From NCBI RefSeq assembly GCF_963082655.1, contig NC_081555.1, positions 179,840,151-179,904,150 of the forward strand: DNA of 64,000 nucleotides, read 5' to 3'. Positions 1 to 10,600 of this stretch are shown one piece after another. The notes below the pieces were generated by a model. The model was given only the letters and a program-made list of their open reading frames with translations. It did not search any database and was not told the DNA's origin. The stretch comes from Stomoxys calcitrans (lineage: Eukaryota; Arthropoda; Insecta; Diptera; Muscidae). A program made the translations under genes and the position numbers. Positions within the stretch are counted from its first letter, which is position 1, and each line of letters begins with the position of its first letter.

Positions 1-23
1 CAACCGAACGTTATGAAATCTCG

Positions 24-200
24 TTGACAGATAGTGTATTCCGCGAAATTGTAATCAGCTGTTTGCTGTACACTACCTGGGTAAATTTGTCTTGGATATT
101 TCGATGTGTTGCAAAGGGAATGACATGATAAGGATACCCCATCTTTCGGTGGCGGCATTCAGATTCTGGACGGACATGCTTACCTCTGCGCTTTTAATTT
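24..200. repeat. Composite of repeat scraps at the left edge
   Basis: 24-84 (GACAGATAGTG, AATCAGCTGTTTGC, GTACACTACCTGG) recurs in diverged form at 846-906. 92-157 resembles the right end of a class-B 153-bp-module element (atatttcgatgtgttgcaaa, then ctttcggtggcgg). 160-195 contains cggacatgcttacctctgcg, a minus-strand SINE head fragment. Confidence 0.5.
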
Positions 201-587
201 TCTTGGACTATAACATATTCCCATGATAGCATGGTAGCGTCAATAGCACAACAATAAAAATCTACGCCCAATGAAACTACACATTGTTTTACAACTTATC
301 TTCTTCAAATGTGTTTTATATTCGTATTTTCATCATTATAACACTGTTTTGTTGCCAATGTGTGGAATATCGGATCAAATAGAACATCTTTTTAAGATTT
401 TAGAAAGAAATCACATCTTTGTTTTCAAGCCTTTGACATCAAGATATATTTATTTACTTGCTCAAAAACAAACTATTGAGTGCACTTTCCCTCAAAATTA
501 GTGATTATTGCAACTCTGGTTTTGTGTATGTTATTAGTTCGCGCAATTTTTCGTTGTTTGTGTGTGGTATGGTTCTTAATTATAATA
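201..587. other. AT-rich stretch, nothing recognisable
   Basis: No conserved open frame, RNA gene or clear repeat seen. The 76-codon open frame here has no recognisable content. Confidence 0.5.
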
Positions 588-821
588 TTGGGTTGCCCAA
601 AAAGTAATTACGTAATTAATAATTAGTAAATGCATTTTTAATAAAACTTAGAATGAACTTTAATCAAATATACTTTTTTTACACTTTTTTTCTAAAGCAA
701 GCTAAAAGTAATAGCTAATAACTGACAGAAGAAAGAATGTAATTACAGAGTCACAAGCTGTGAAAAAATTTGTCAACGCCGACTATATGAAAAATCTGCA
801 ATTACTTTTTGGGCAACCCAA
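588..821 (+). mobile_element. Mariner-type MITE copy 1
   Basis: 234 bp with terminal inverted repeats beginning TTGGGTTGCCCAAAAAGTAA and flanked by TA on both sides (586-587 and 822-823). Four more copies lie in the window. It has no coding capacity; TA duplication and size fit a mariner/Tc1-derived MITE mobilised in trans. Confidence 0.9.
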
Positions 822-842
822 TACACACACACAACCAAAATT

Positions 843-1010
843 CGGTGACAGATAGTGCACTTCGCGAGAAAAAATTGTACTCAGCTGTTTACGGTACACT
901 ACCTGGTAATAATGTCATGTTTGACATTTAGATTTGCTGCAAAATCAAAAAAAAAAAAATAAATAACAAAGTTGTACTCAGCTGTGCGCATGACGTCACC
1001 TTATAAGTGC
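843..1010. repeat. Second copy of the 24-84 unit plus a partial third
   Basis: 846-906 matches 24-84 (gacagatagtg, cagctgttt, gtacactacctgg). 968-985 (aaagttgtactcagctgt) is a further partial match. Ordinary dispersed repeat; ends not defined. Confidence 0.4.
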
Positions 1011-2547
1011 ATGCTGCCATGGTGGTAAGTAATCCAATTCCAGCCCATCCGCCTGCGCAAAACGCTATTTCACTTATTTTACAATTTTCCTTTCTAATGT
1101 TCATATAATAATAACACACAAAAATACTTTAACGTATGTTATTTCATTTTTTTATTTATATAATTATATAATTCAACTTAAAACTTAAATCACATATTTT
1201 CACGTATAACGTATAGTTTAAAAAAAATAGCAATAAGTAATAATAAAAAGTACATAGGTATGAAATTAATAAATAAACACCAAATTCAAAAAAAAAAAAA
1301 AAGAAATAAACATAGAATCACTCGATAGATTAAAACGCCTAGCGTTGTGTTTTTTAAAACTATCCCCTAAAGTATAACTGAGATTGAATTCGTGAAATCC
1401 AAATACAAAATCCTATATTATTAGTTCTAAAAAATAACAATAGCAGTAATATTACATATCAATAATGAAAAAAAGACATACATAAATAAAATTAAAGATG
1501 AGAAAACGCAAAGAACTTAATGAGAAATAAAGGGACCCAGAGAGAAAATAACTAAACTTCATCAACTCATAACAAAATTATCAATATATATTTAAAAAAG
1601 ACAACATATAAGTATAAAAAAACACAGCAAATACCTATGTGCGTTATACTACTTTATAAGGAAAATCATAATAATATAAGAATAATATGTATAATTAGTG
1701 TATGTATTAATAATGTATGTTTGTTTGTTGGGATTTGAGAAAATAATTTCCAGAATTGACCTCATTTCGGCTTTGTTGAAACTTTCACCCTTCTCCTTTA
1801 GATGCTCTTTAAGTTTCTTTCGACTATGTGAAGCTAATTCTGGAATTCAAAGGATATACATAAAGTATTCTAATATTAATTAATTGTTATGCTCATTATT
1901 GTATGTAAAATTGTGGATGGCACACTCCATTGTATTTGAATAAAGGCAAATGTTTTGCGCTACTAAATTAAATGGGAAAGAAAACTCTCTTAAAAACAAA
2001 ACGGGAACCCCTAGTAACATAAAATAGCCGCCTTCGATGTTTGGTGTTTTTTTTTGTAAAATCGTCTTTCCGAAGTTATATATAATTTTTTCCGCTCTTT
2101 CTTTTTTATCTCAGCAATATTTTATCTACAATATAAGTGGTGTTATTATAAATTACACGTATCAACTGCTAATACTACAAACTCCATTTGCTCCATCTAC
2201 TGGTCACTTTAAACGTTATTTGCTACACACCTTGTAAAATAACACCAAAAGCCGCCGCATAAAGCATATCACCCACCACCCACCATAACAGAGATCTCTT
2301 AGCACACTTTACTGCCTCTCACATATCTAACTGTCATTTCTTACATTGGCACTCATTTTGCCTCGATGAAAAAATTGAAGATTAAAAGTATTCAAAAGCT
2401 TTTACTAATCGATTAAAGCACAGTTTAATTAGGAAGATAAACAAATGTGATATTTGAAAACCACTTGCAATCATACCAAGGTTTTTTTTATCAAATAAGC
2501 GCTTCCAAAAACAGGTTAGGTTTGGTAAGAGTGGCAGTCCTTTACAA
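1011..2547. other. AT-rich stretch, nothing recognisable
   Basis: Very AT-rich, with A runs near 946-958 and 1288-1302. Short open frames have no recognisable content. No RNA gene or transposon ends seen. Confidence 0.5.
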
Positions 2548-2760
2548 ACTCACTGAGACAATTTTAAGTCCATTATGATACCACAGTATCGCCAGACCAT
2601 GGCCTATGGTGGGAATCGAATCCACGACCCCCGCACTAGTTGTTGTTGTAGCAGTGTGTAGTACACTGAGGCGGCAGCCCTTGCCGATAAAGGATTTCAT
2701 CGAGTCAATCCGGTATACAACCGGCTGCCATGGGATTGCCCCCGCTGGAATTCCAACCAC
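2548..2760 (-). repeat. tRNA-like SINE head remnant plus GTTGTTGTAGCAGTG repeat
   Basis: On the minus strand about 2637-2550 reads GTGGATTCGATTCCCACC (B-box-like), then CTGTGGTATCATAATGGAC, shared with the tRNA-like element at 15662-15790. 2638-2747 is the 'gttgttgtagcagtgtg ... cagcccttgcc ... ctgccatgggatt' repeat, also present at 17472-17573 and 17967-18077. Confidence 0.55.
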
Positions 2761-2837
2761 GCTACCAATTCGGCTACCCGGGCGCCCAAAAGCAAGATCC
2801 TATTCCATTTTGATTTAACTGCCACAATTTAGAAAAG

Positions 2838-3992
2838 CAAAAAAGGCATTAAGTCGGCCCGGGCTGAACTTTGGATACCCACCACCTCGGATATATACAT
2901 ATATTAACCACCTTTCGTCATAATACGGTGAAAATGCATCATTTAGGAACCCATAAATGATATGGTCCAATCTTCACCATATTCAGGAAGGCTATGTAAG
3001 GGTCTAACACAACTTTTTGTACCATATTCATCGGTGAAAAAAATTCCCATTTTATGGGTCTAATAAATTAAATTGGGAGATAGGTGTATGTATATGACAG
3101 CTTTATTCAAATATAGACCTGTCTGAACCATATTAAACGCAACAGTCGAAGAGCCTAACACAGCCCACTGTGTCAAATTTTAAGCGAAATCTAGTTATAA
3201 ACGTGCTTTTATTGTTTCAAGAAATTAAATCGGATATCGGTCTATATAGCAGCTATATCAAAATGTAGCCTGATCTTGACCATACTCGGTCGAAGAATCT
3301 ACCAGAACTCATTGTGCTAAATTTCAGCGAAATCGGTTAATAGATTCACTTTTTATGGGTCTACAGCTTTAAATCGTGAGATCGGTATATATTCCAGGTT
3401 CATCCAAATGTGGACCAATCTCGGCCGTGTTGCACAGGGATGTTGACGAGCCTTACACATCTCGCTATACCAAATTTCAGCGAAATCGGTAAGTAAATAC
3501 GCCTTTTCTTGGCCCAAGATCTTAAATTGAGAGATCGGTCGAGGGGCCTAACGCAATAATTTTAGCGAAGTCGGTTAACAAATTCACTTTTAATGAGCTT
3601 CTAACCTTAAATCGGGAGATCGGTATATATAGCAGCTATATCCAAATCTGGACCGATCTGGGCCGTATTGAACAGGGATATCGAGGAGCCTAACACAAAT
3701 CGTAATACCAAATTTCTGTGAAATCGGACAATAACTGAGCCTATTAAAGGCCCAAAACCTTAAATCGAGAGATCGGACTATTTGACAGCTATATCCAAAT
3801 CTAAACCGAAATCAGCCAATTTAAACAAGGATGTCGAGGGGCTTAACATAACCTACTGTCCCAAATTTCAGTGACATACGACAAAAATGCGCCTTTAATG
3901 GGCCCAAGACGTTAAATCGTGAGATCGGTCTATATGGCAGCTATATCTAAATCTGGATTGATGTCGAGAGTCCTAAAATAACTGACTGTCAA
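2838..3992 (+). repeat. 153-bp-module element, class B, copy 1
   Basis: Starts with a degraded left end (ggcattaagtcggcccgggctgaact, split GGCCCGGGC core) and 'ggatacccaccacctcgg'. It then carries about six modules with 'aaatttcagcgaaatcgg' and 'atcggtatatatagcagcta'. Two pairs of modules are 153 bp apart (3319 to 3472, 3710 to 3863). The right end is missing. Confidence 0.8.
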
Positions 3993-4125
3993 AAATCATG
4001 TTTTTGTAGATTGAAAAAAGTCCGACATGATCCACCTCAGTTATTTTTCATTTATAACTGCTATCTTCTGAATTAAAATACATATGTACATCAGCATCTC
4101 CCTCCTGCGACTTTTTTTTTTTTGT

Positions 4126-4342
4126 TTAAAATTTTTTATACCGAGTGCGAATGGCGTGCCGCATAGCGACGCTTCTTAGTAGAGAAGTTTTAACATGGCA
4201 GGTTATCTCACAAATGTAGCCAGCATTTGCAAGGGGATAACCACCGCCGAAAATTTTTCTTATATTTACGTCGGGAATGGAGCCCAGGCGTTCGGCGTCA
4301 TAGGTAGACATGCTAACTTCTGTGCCACGGTGGCCTCCGGTG
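4126..4342 (-). mobile_element. tRNA-derived SINE copy (minus, 3' truncated)
   Basis: On the minus strand it starts AGGCCACCGTGGCACAGAAG (A-box region) and continues through a degraded B box to the body 'aacttctctactaagaagcg', ending in a T/A run. Same family as the copies at 14227, 18471, 37036, 53983 and 58249. Confidence 0.75.
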
Positions 4343-4345
4343 GTA

Positions 4346-4683
4346 TTACACAATATGTATCGTCATATTTTTTTTTTCAAATGCGGTAACTCTTAAAAGT
4401 TGTACACATCGGGTAATACGTACGAAAAATGTAATATGGAAAATAGATTTTGGAATATATATGAAATTCTTTCGATTTAGACAGACAGACACATGTCTTT
4501 CAAAAATGTACAGTTTGACGTATATAAGGAAAGTGAGGGCACATATGTAAAGCACTGATCGTGTAATAACACCTTAAGGGAACGGGGTCCACCATGGATC
4601 GCAACATTTGTTAATTTCATAAGTAGATTAGGCAGTTTATCTTCGAGGTTAATCGGGCTAAAGACCGGTTTATAATAACTGCC
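4346..4683. other. Nothing recognisable
   Basis: AT-rich intergenic DNA with no clear gene or repeat end. Confidence 0.4.
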
Positions 4684-4870
4684 TTATCTAAGTACAAAAG
4701 AAGTCAAATCGGGAGCTCGGTTTATGTGCGAGCAATATCTAAAGATGGAGAAATTTGGAGCATTTATAATCCCAAGCGACCTTCATCAAAAAGAGAGCAT
4801 GGCAAAGTACCTCACAAATTTCGCCAGCATTAGGAGGGGATAAGCATCTTTGAAAATATTTTCTGGAGTT
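4684..4870. repeat. Fragments: module element (+) then SINE (-)
   Basis: 4684-4780 carries 'gtcaaatcgggagctcggttta' split by changes and 'ataatcccaagcgacct', the right part of a 153-bp-module element. 4798-4860 (catggcaaagtacctcacaa, gccagcattaggaggggata) is an internal SINE fragment on the minus strand. Confidence 0.6.
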
Positions 4871-5335
4871 GTTAAATAAAAAAAAATTATTATTATTGAA
4901 AAATCATTGACATTTTTAAATGATCAGAAAATATTTTTGGAAATACATATGTAATTTATAAACTAAGCATTTAAGAACGCTTTTATTTGTTTATCAACGA
5001 AATATTTCTCTAAAACATGGGATAGTTATGTTGACAAAATTTCCTTCCTAGAACCAATATTTTAGGATGTTTATATTGTGAATATATAAATATAAAAATG
5101 TCTCAACTAACTAGTTTTTTAACTAAAAGGATAAATACCAATAAAATTTTTAATTAAAAAAAAATCGTGAAATTTTTTCTTTGTAGTACATCTTGATTAG
5201 ACATATCTTGCAATACGATCCAAATGATACTTGTTAACCAATGTGTGTATATGTAATTTTTGACTACATGAAACCTTTGATTGATGTTTGTTATACGAGG
5301 AATATTTAAAATTTCATAGTGTTGTTCAACAACCA
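4871..5335. other. AT-rich stretch, nothing recognisable
   Basis: No gene, RNA or repeat boundary seen. Short open frames are uninformative. Confidence 0.4.
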
Positions 5336-6415
5336 CAAGTCATATGGTGTAATCCGCCATCTAGTTATCAAGATGTCATTTCAAAAAGTGGCATTGTTCT
5401 GAACACAACCAAAGAAACTAGCGCTCGTGTGTTTACGTGTGCAGGTAAAATGACGCTGTAGAAAGTTTGGGGTTAAGTGTCCCCAAGTCAACACTTTTGT
5501 CAACTATATATGTGACATTGTCACCAAATTGTCTACATTGGTTTTTATTGACAGGTGCCAAACTATAACTTATTTTATTTTTTCGTTTTCTCAATCGTTT
5601 TGTCGCAAATAGTTTTGCTGGTCCCTAAATCATTTCGAAAAAAATTGCAAATTTAATACTAATTAGGGACATAGGCTGACGCATATGTAAGTATATAACT
5701 TTTTGTAGTACAAATTCTAGAAACCAATTTAAACTTCTTGTTTGTACTTAATAGACTCGGCAGAAGAAGACAATTCTTGATTGTTGTTGTAGCAGTGTGT
5801 GTTGTGTTCTATCTTGCGTCTGTTTGATTATGTAGGGTACGTCCACAGGGACGTACTCCAATACTTGGTGATAATGCCGAGCGTAACTGACATCAGGTAT
5901 TTGGACACAGCAATTGTTGACGAATCATTTGGCAACTATCCAAAGATTTCCGTTTTAGAAAAATTTTTTCTTTACTGAATATATATTTTAAACAAATAAA
6001 TAAATATAAGTTTAAACTAATTTGAATGTCTTGAATGAAACTAGCTGATAATTTTGAAATTGAGTGAAAAGTTAAAAAATTACGGACTTAATTGTTACAA
6101 ATATACATTTTTTATTTATAATGTACCTATTGACAATGCCCTATATATCCCACAACGTCTCTGTATATCCCCTAATGACTTACTATTGACAATATCACTG
6201 TTGACTTCTGAATGACCAGCTCATATTAAATGTCTATAGCAAAAAGCATTGGCTTGTCAGTAGTTCTGGTGACAATGTCAATTGTAAATCAGTATAGATT
6301 TACTATAGACAATTTCTACAGAATAAACACAGAACTGACATCTTTATACCGTCAAACTGGCCGTCTGTTTTCAGCTGTTGGTGTGAGACCACCTTCATTA
6401 TCCACCTTGCTCATA
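5336..6415. repeat. Dispersed repeat, long copy (pair of 15815-16056)
   Basis: Left end 'catatggtgtaatccgccat' matches 'catatggcgcaatccgccat' at 15829. Right end 6325-6412 (ctgacatctttataccgtca, ggccgtctg, cagctgtt, gtgagaccacc) matches 15970-16040. About 800 bp of unrelated AT-rich DNA separates the ends here, so this copy is either a fuller element or carries an insertion. Confidence 0.55.
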
Positions 6416-7348
6416 GTGGTAAATTCTCTGTTAAGCACTTCATCTGTCATTATTCAAATACAGCGGAGTGTACTTCATTATGGTAACTTATACGCCTGTG
6501 GGGGGTTGGGGGGTTTAAACAACCAAAGTTTACTTGTTATGTTGTACGAGTGTTGTGTTGTATTTGTATGCTTGTATGTTTGTGAGTTTGTTTAACTTTG
6601 ACTTAGATTTGATTTGAAAATTGAATAAATTTTTCTAATAGCCAACAATTGTTTCAGTTTGATTCCATAGGAGATAAATATCATGGGATTTTTTTCTAAA
6701 TTTTTTATTTTGGTTTTCGTTTTAGTTTCTTTGTTTTTTGGTAATGTTTGTCACAATGTACACATGGAGGCATGTCGGTAAGTAGTATGTATGTATGTAT
6801 GTTTGTGGTTTTGCACGAATGCTTTTGTAATAAATAAACGTTTCCTCTTCTTCTCTTCTTCTTCACATTTTCGTATTGAATACCCTAAAAAATGTTATTA
6901 ATAATAATAATTATTTAGTAGATCATCTCTGGTATTTGTTAAAGCTAATGCGTTTTTTTGTTTCGATTTTTTTCTTTTTGTTTTTTTTTTTCAAAATATT
7001 CATGGATATTATCCTTGGGTGTGAATGTCTGTGTAGGTATGTGTATGAGGGTGAGTGTGTGTATGTCTGTATGTGTATATCAAAAAAGTTGATATACCAT
7101 TACAAATTTCAGTTGTTTTTTTTTAGTTTTGTTTTGTTTGTTACAAACTTAAAAGTTTACATTTAAAAAAATTAAATTAAAAAAATTTGTTAAGTCTACA
7201 TAGTTGTTGTTGTTGTTGTTTTAATTCCTATTCTCAATGAAAATAATTGAAGATTTGGTTTATAATGTTGCTGTTTCTTGTTGTTGTTTGATGTTAAATG
7301 TTGCAATTGTGAATTCGTTTCGTTTTGGTTTTTGTTGGTTTTGTTTTT
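6416..7348 (-). other. Probable 3' UTR/3' flank of the ATP8B-class gene
   Basis: T-rich DNA on the plus strand with no coding signal. On the minus strand there is an ATTAAA at 7225-7220, about 125 nt past the stop, and an AATAAA at 6709-6704, about 640 nt past it. Either could direct polyadenylation. It also holds a TTG microsatellite (7201-7220) and a GTAT tract (6785-6800). Transcript evidence would be needed to choose the end. Confidence 0.4.
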
Positions 7349-7627
7349 TTAGAGATTTATCGTATCTAAATCTTGGCAAGGAGCACGTGGACTTATCCCA
7401 TCACTACTGTTGTGTTCTTGATTGGTTAAGGCATCATTTAACGCTGACGTCGTTGTCTCATCCATATCTGCAGCATTTTTATTATCACGCACACTGTTAT
7501 TGTTATTGGTCTTGTTGGCATCGCCGGAACTTTGCACCTTCTTGCTACCCAGACCCAGGGGGAAAGCAAACTCTTGCGGCAGTTTACGCATGATCTTACC
7601 CGAGGTAATAAGTCGACCAAAGCCCTC
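7349..7627 (-). CDS. ATP8B: ATP8B-class gene, coding exon 22: C-terminus and stop
   Basis: 279 nt including the TAA stop at 7351-7349, residues 1986-2077. Begins [15 protein letters not shown], conserved after the GYAFAHQ motif, then becomes a polar Asn/Asp/Ser-rich tail with no known domain. The acceptor ATTAG|GAG has a poor pyrimidine tract but is fixed by the conserved reading frame. Confidence 0.92.
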   Translation of the reverse strand, partial: EGFGRLITSGKIMRKLPQEFAFPLGLGSKKVQSSGDANKTNNNNSVRDNKNAADMDETTTSALNDALTNQEHNSSDGISPRAPCQDLDTINL

Positions 7628-10600
7628 CTAATGGGTTTAAAAGAAAGGAAAAAAAAAACATTTTATTCATTCGTAAAGTAAAAGAAAAAAACTATTTTTT
7701 TGATACATACCTGGTGGGCAAAAGCATAACCCGATCTTAAAGATCTCCTGGATCTTCTCGAAGAAGGTGCTCTCATAACACTACTAGTGTGACGTGCCTT
7801 GTGGCTGGCGTGGCGTCTTCTCATGCGTATCTGAAAATTTTAAAAGAGATATGGATACAATTAAGAAAAAATACAAAAAAACCAGTTATAGTCCGATTCG
7901 GACCATAAATGAATGCTGAGCATTGTAGACGTCATAAGAATTGCGCTTTGTAGGGGCTCAAAAAGCAAAATCGGGGGATAGGTTTATATGGGAGCTGTAT
8001 CAGGCTATTGATCGATTCAGACCATATTAGACACGTCTGTTGAAGGTCATGAGAGAAGCCGTTCTGCCAAATCGGATGAGAATTGCGCCCTCTAGAGGCT
8101 CAAGAAGTCAAGATCCCAGATCGGTTTATATGGCAGCTATATCAGGTTATGTACAGATTTGCGCCATACTTAGCACAGTTATTGGAAGTCATAACAAAAC
8201 ACCTCATGCAAAATTGCAGCCAATCGGATAGGAATTGCGCCCTCTAATGTGTCAAGAAGACAAGATCGAAGATCGGTTTATATGACAGCTATATCAGGTT
8301 ATGTACAGATTTGCGCCATACTTAACACAATTATTGGAAGTAACACATAACAAAACACCGCATGCAAAATTTCAGTTAAATCGGACGAGAATTGCGCCCT
8401 CTAGAGGCTCAAGAAGTCAAGACTCAAGATCGGTTTATATGGCAGCTTTATCAAAAAATAGACCGATTTGTTTACAGAATGAAGAGCTGACATGTCTAGG
8501 TGGAAATTACTTTGTTTTATATCCAACAAGTAAAAGCGTGCTAAGTTTGGCCGAGCCGACTTTTTTATACGCTCCACTATTCTAGTGGAGTTATATAACG
8601 CAATGGACCGATTCGAACCATAGTTGGTTTGAATCTTAGAAATCATAGTAGAAGTCATTGTTTCAGCCAAATCGAATTAGAATTGAGCCCTTTAGGGGCT
8701 CCAGAAGTAAAATCGGGAGTTCGGTTCATAGGCAGAAACCTTAGGTTATGGACCCATTCCGACCACACTTGGCACGTATTTTGAAGGTCCGGAGAATTCC
8801 TTGTACAAATTTTCAGTCAAATCCGTAAAAATTGAGCCCTCTAGAGGCTTAAGATGTAGATTCGGGTAATCGGTTTATACGGGAGCTTTATGAGGTAATG
8901 GACCGATTTAGACCATACTTTCCATGGTTGCTGGAAGTTAAAATAAAACACCAATAAGAATTGTGTCCATAATCAGAGATCGGTTTATATGGGAGCTATA
9001 TCAGGTTATGAGCCGATTTTGACTTTGTTTAATATCCAACAAGTAAAAGCGTGCTAAGTTCGGCCGAGCCGAATTTCCACTATTCTAGTGGAACTATATC
9101 ACGCTATGGACCGATTCGAATCACAGTTGGTTTGAATGTTGGAAATCATAGTAGAAGTCATTGTTACAGCCAAATCGAATTAGAATTGAGCCCTTTAGGG
9201 GCTCCAGAAGTAAAATCGGGAGTTCAGTCGTAGGTAGAAACATTAGATTATGGATCGATTCCGACCACATTTGGCATGCATTTTGAAGGTCCGGAGAATT
9301 CCCTGTACAAATTTTCAGCCAAATCCGTAAAAATTGAGCCCTCTAGAGGCTTAAGATGTAGTTTCGGGTTAATGGGTTTATAAAGGAGCTTTATGAGGTT
9401 ATGGATCGATTTAGACCATACTTTCCATGGTTGCTGGAAGTTAAAATAAAACACGGATAAAAACACTAGAGGCTCAAGAATCAGAGATTGGTTTATATGG
9501 GAGCTATATCAGGTTATGAGCCGATTTTGACCAAAGTTGTTGGAAGTCAAAGCAAATCGTTTAGCCAAGTCGGATAAGAGTTGCGCCCTCTAGAGGCAAA
9601 CAAACAAAACATGGACCGATATAGCCCATTTACAATCGACGTAGGAAGTATTTGTGCAAATTTCAATCGACTAACTTTATTGCTTCGTAAGTAAGCGTGC
9701 AGACGGACGGACATGCTAAATCGACTTAGAATATCAGACGATCAAGAATATATATACATTGTTGAATCTCAGATCAATATTTCGATGAGTTACAGAAAGA
9801 CGAAATTAATCTACACCATCCTATGGTGGAGGGTATAAAAAATAATTTTGCTTCCACCCTTTAGGTTAAGTAGGGTGAACGCTCTAATCTCTCAAAACTG
9901 ACATGTAAGACTATCCGTACGATTTTTTTATATAAATTTGGGTACTAAGTTCCTGAGAGTCGTCCCACCTTAAAAGTAATTCCTAAAGTGGGAATATGGT
10001 GCGATTGGGACTGCATGGGATTTAATGAAAGGTTTTTGAAAGTGGAGAAAGAATCTGATATACAAATTGTTGCCCAAGTATCTGGGGGCCCAGTTCAGAA
10101 GAAGGTGCGCATTATAACACCCTATGCCAATATGAACATACACCTAAGCACGCAATCGGCTTGTTGAGTACTCTAAATACCAAAAAGGAACCGCGAAGAA
10201 GTCTACTCGTGTGCGAAGAATTCCGCGCTGCTTACAAAATCACTAATCGTTCACCCGGCGCGGGATGACTGGAAGCACCACATGGAAATCTGAGCCCCGA
10301 TTTGTGTGGGGTTCTTCGTCATCACGAGAAGCTCAGCTAGGATCTACCGGGATCGTCCACAGGTTACGGATAGTGAAATGCTCCGTGTACGCCATTGGGT
10401 CATTTTGGAATACAATACAATATACAACGACAAGTCGCTTAGAAATCAATTCGTATACGGATTGATGGACCAAAAGTCCGTTGCTGTAAAAAAGTGACTT
10501 GAAATTAGAAGAAGGAGCAAACATTGTAAGTGCACATGAAATGGTGGAAAGAGGTTTAGCAGACATGAATAAAGAACAAGAAGGATTCATTGATAAGGTA

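Noticed and set aside
985..1000. CRE-like tgacgtca at about 989 as a regulatory site
   Set aside because: A single 8-bp match inside repeat-like DNA, far from any promoter.
6230..6595. 121-codon plus-strand frame
   Set aside because: Overlaps a dispersed repeat and has no recognisable content.
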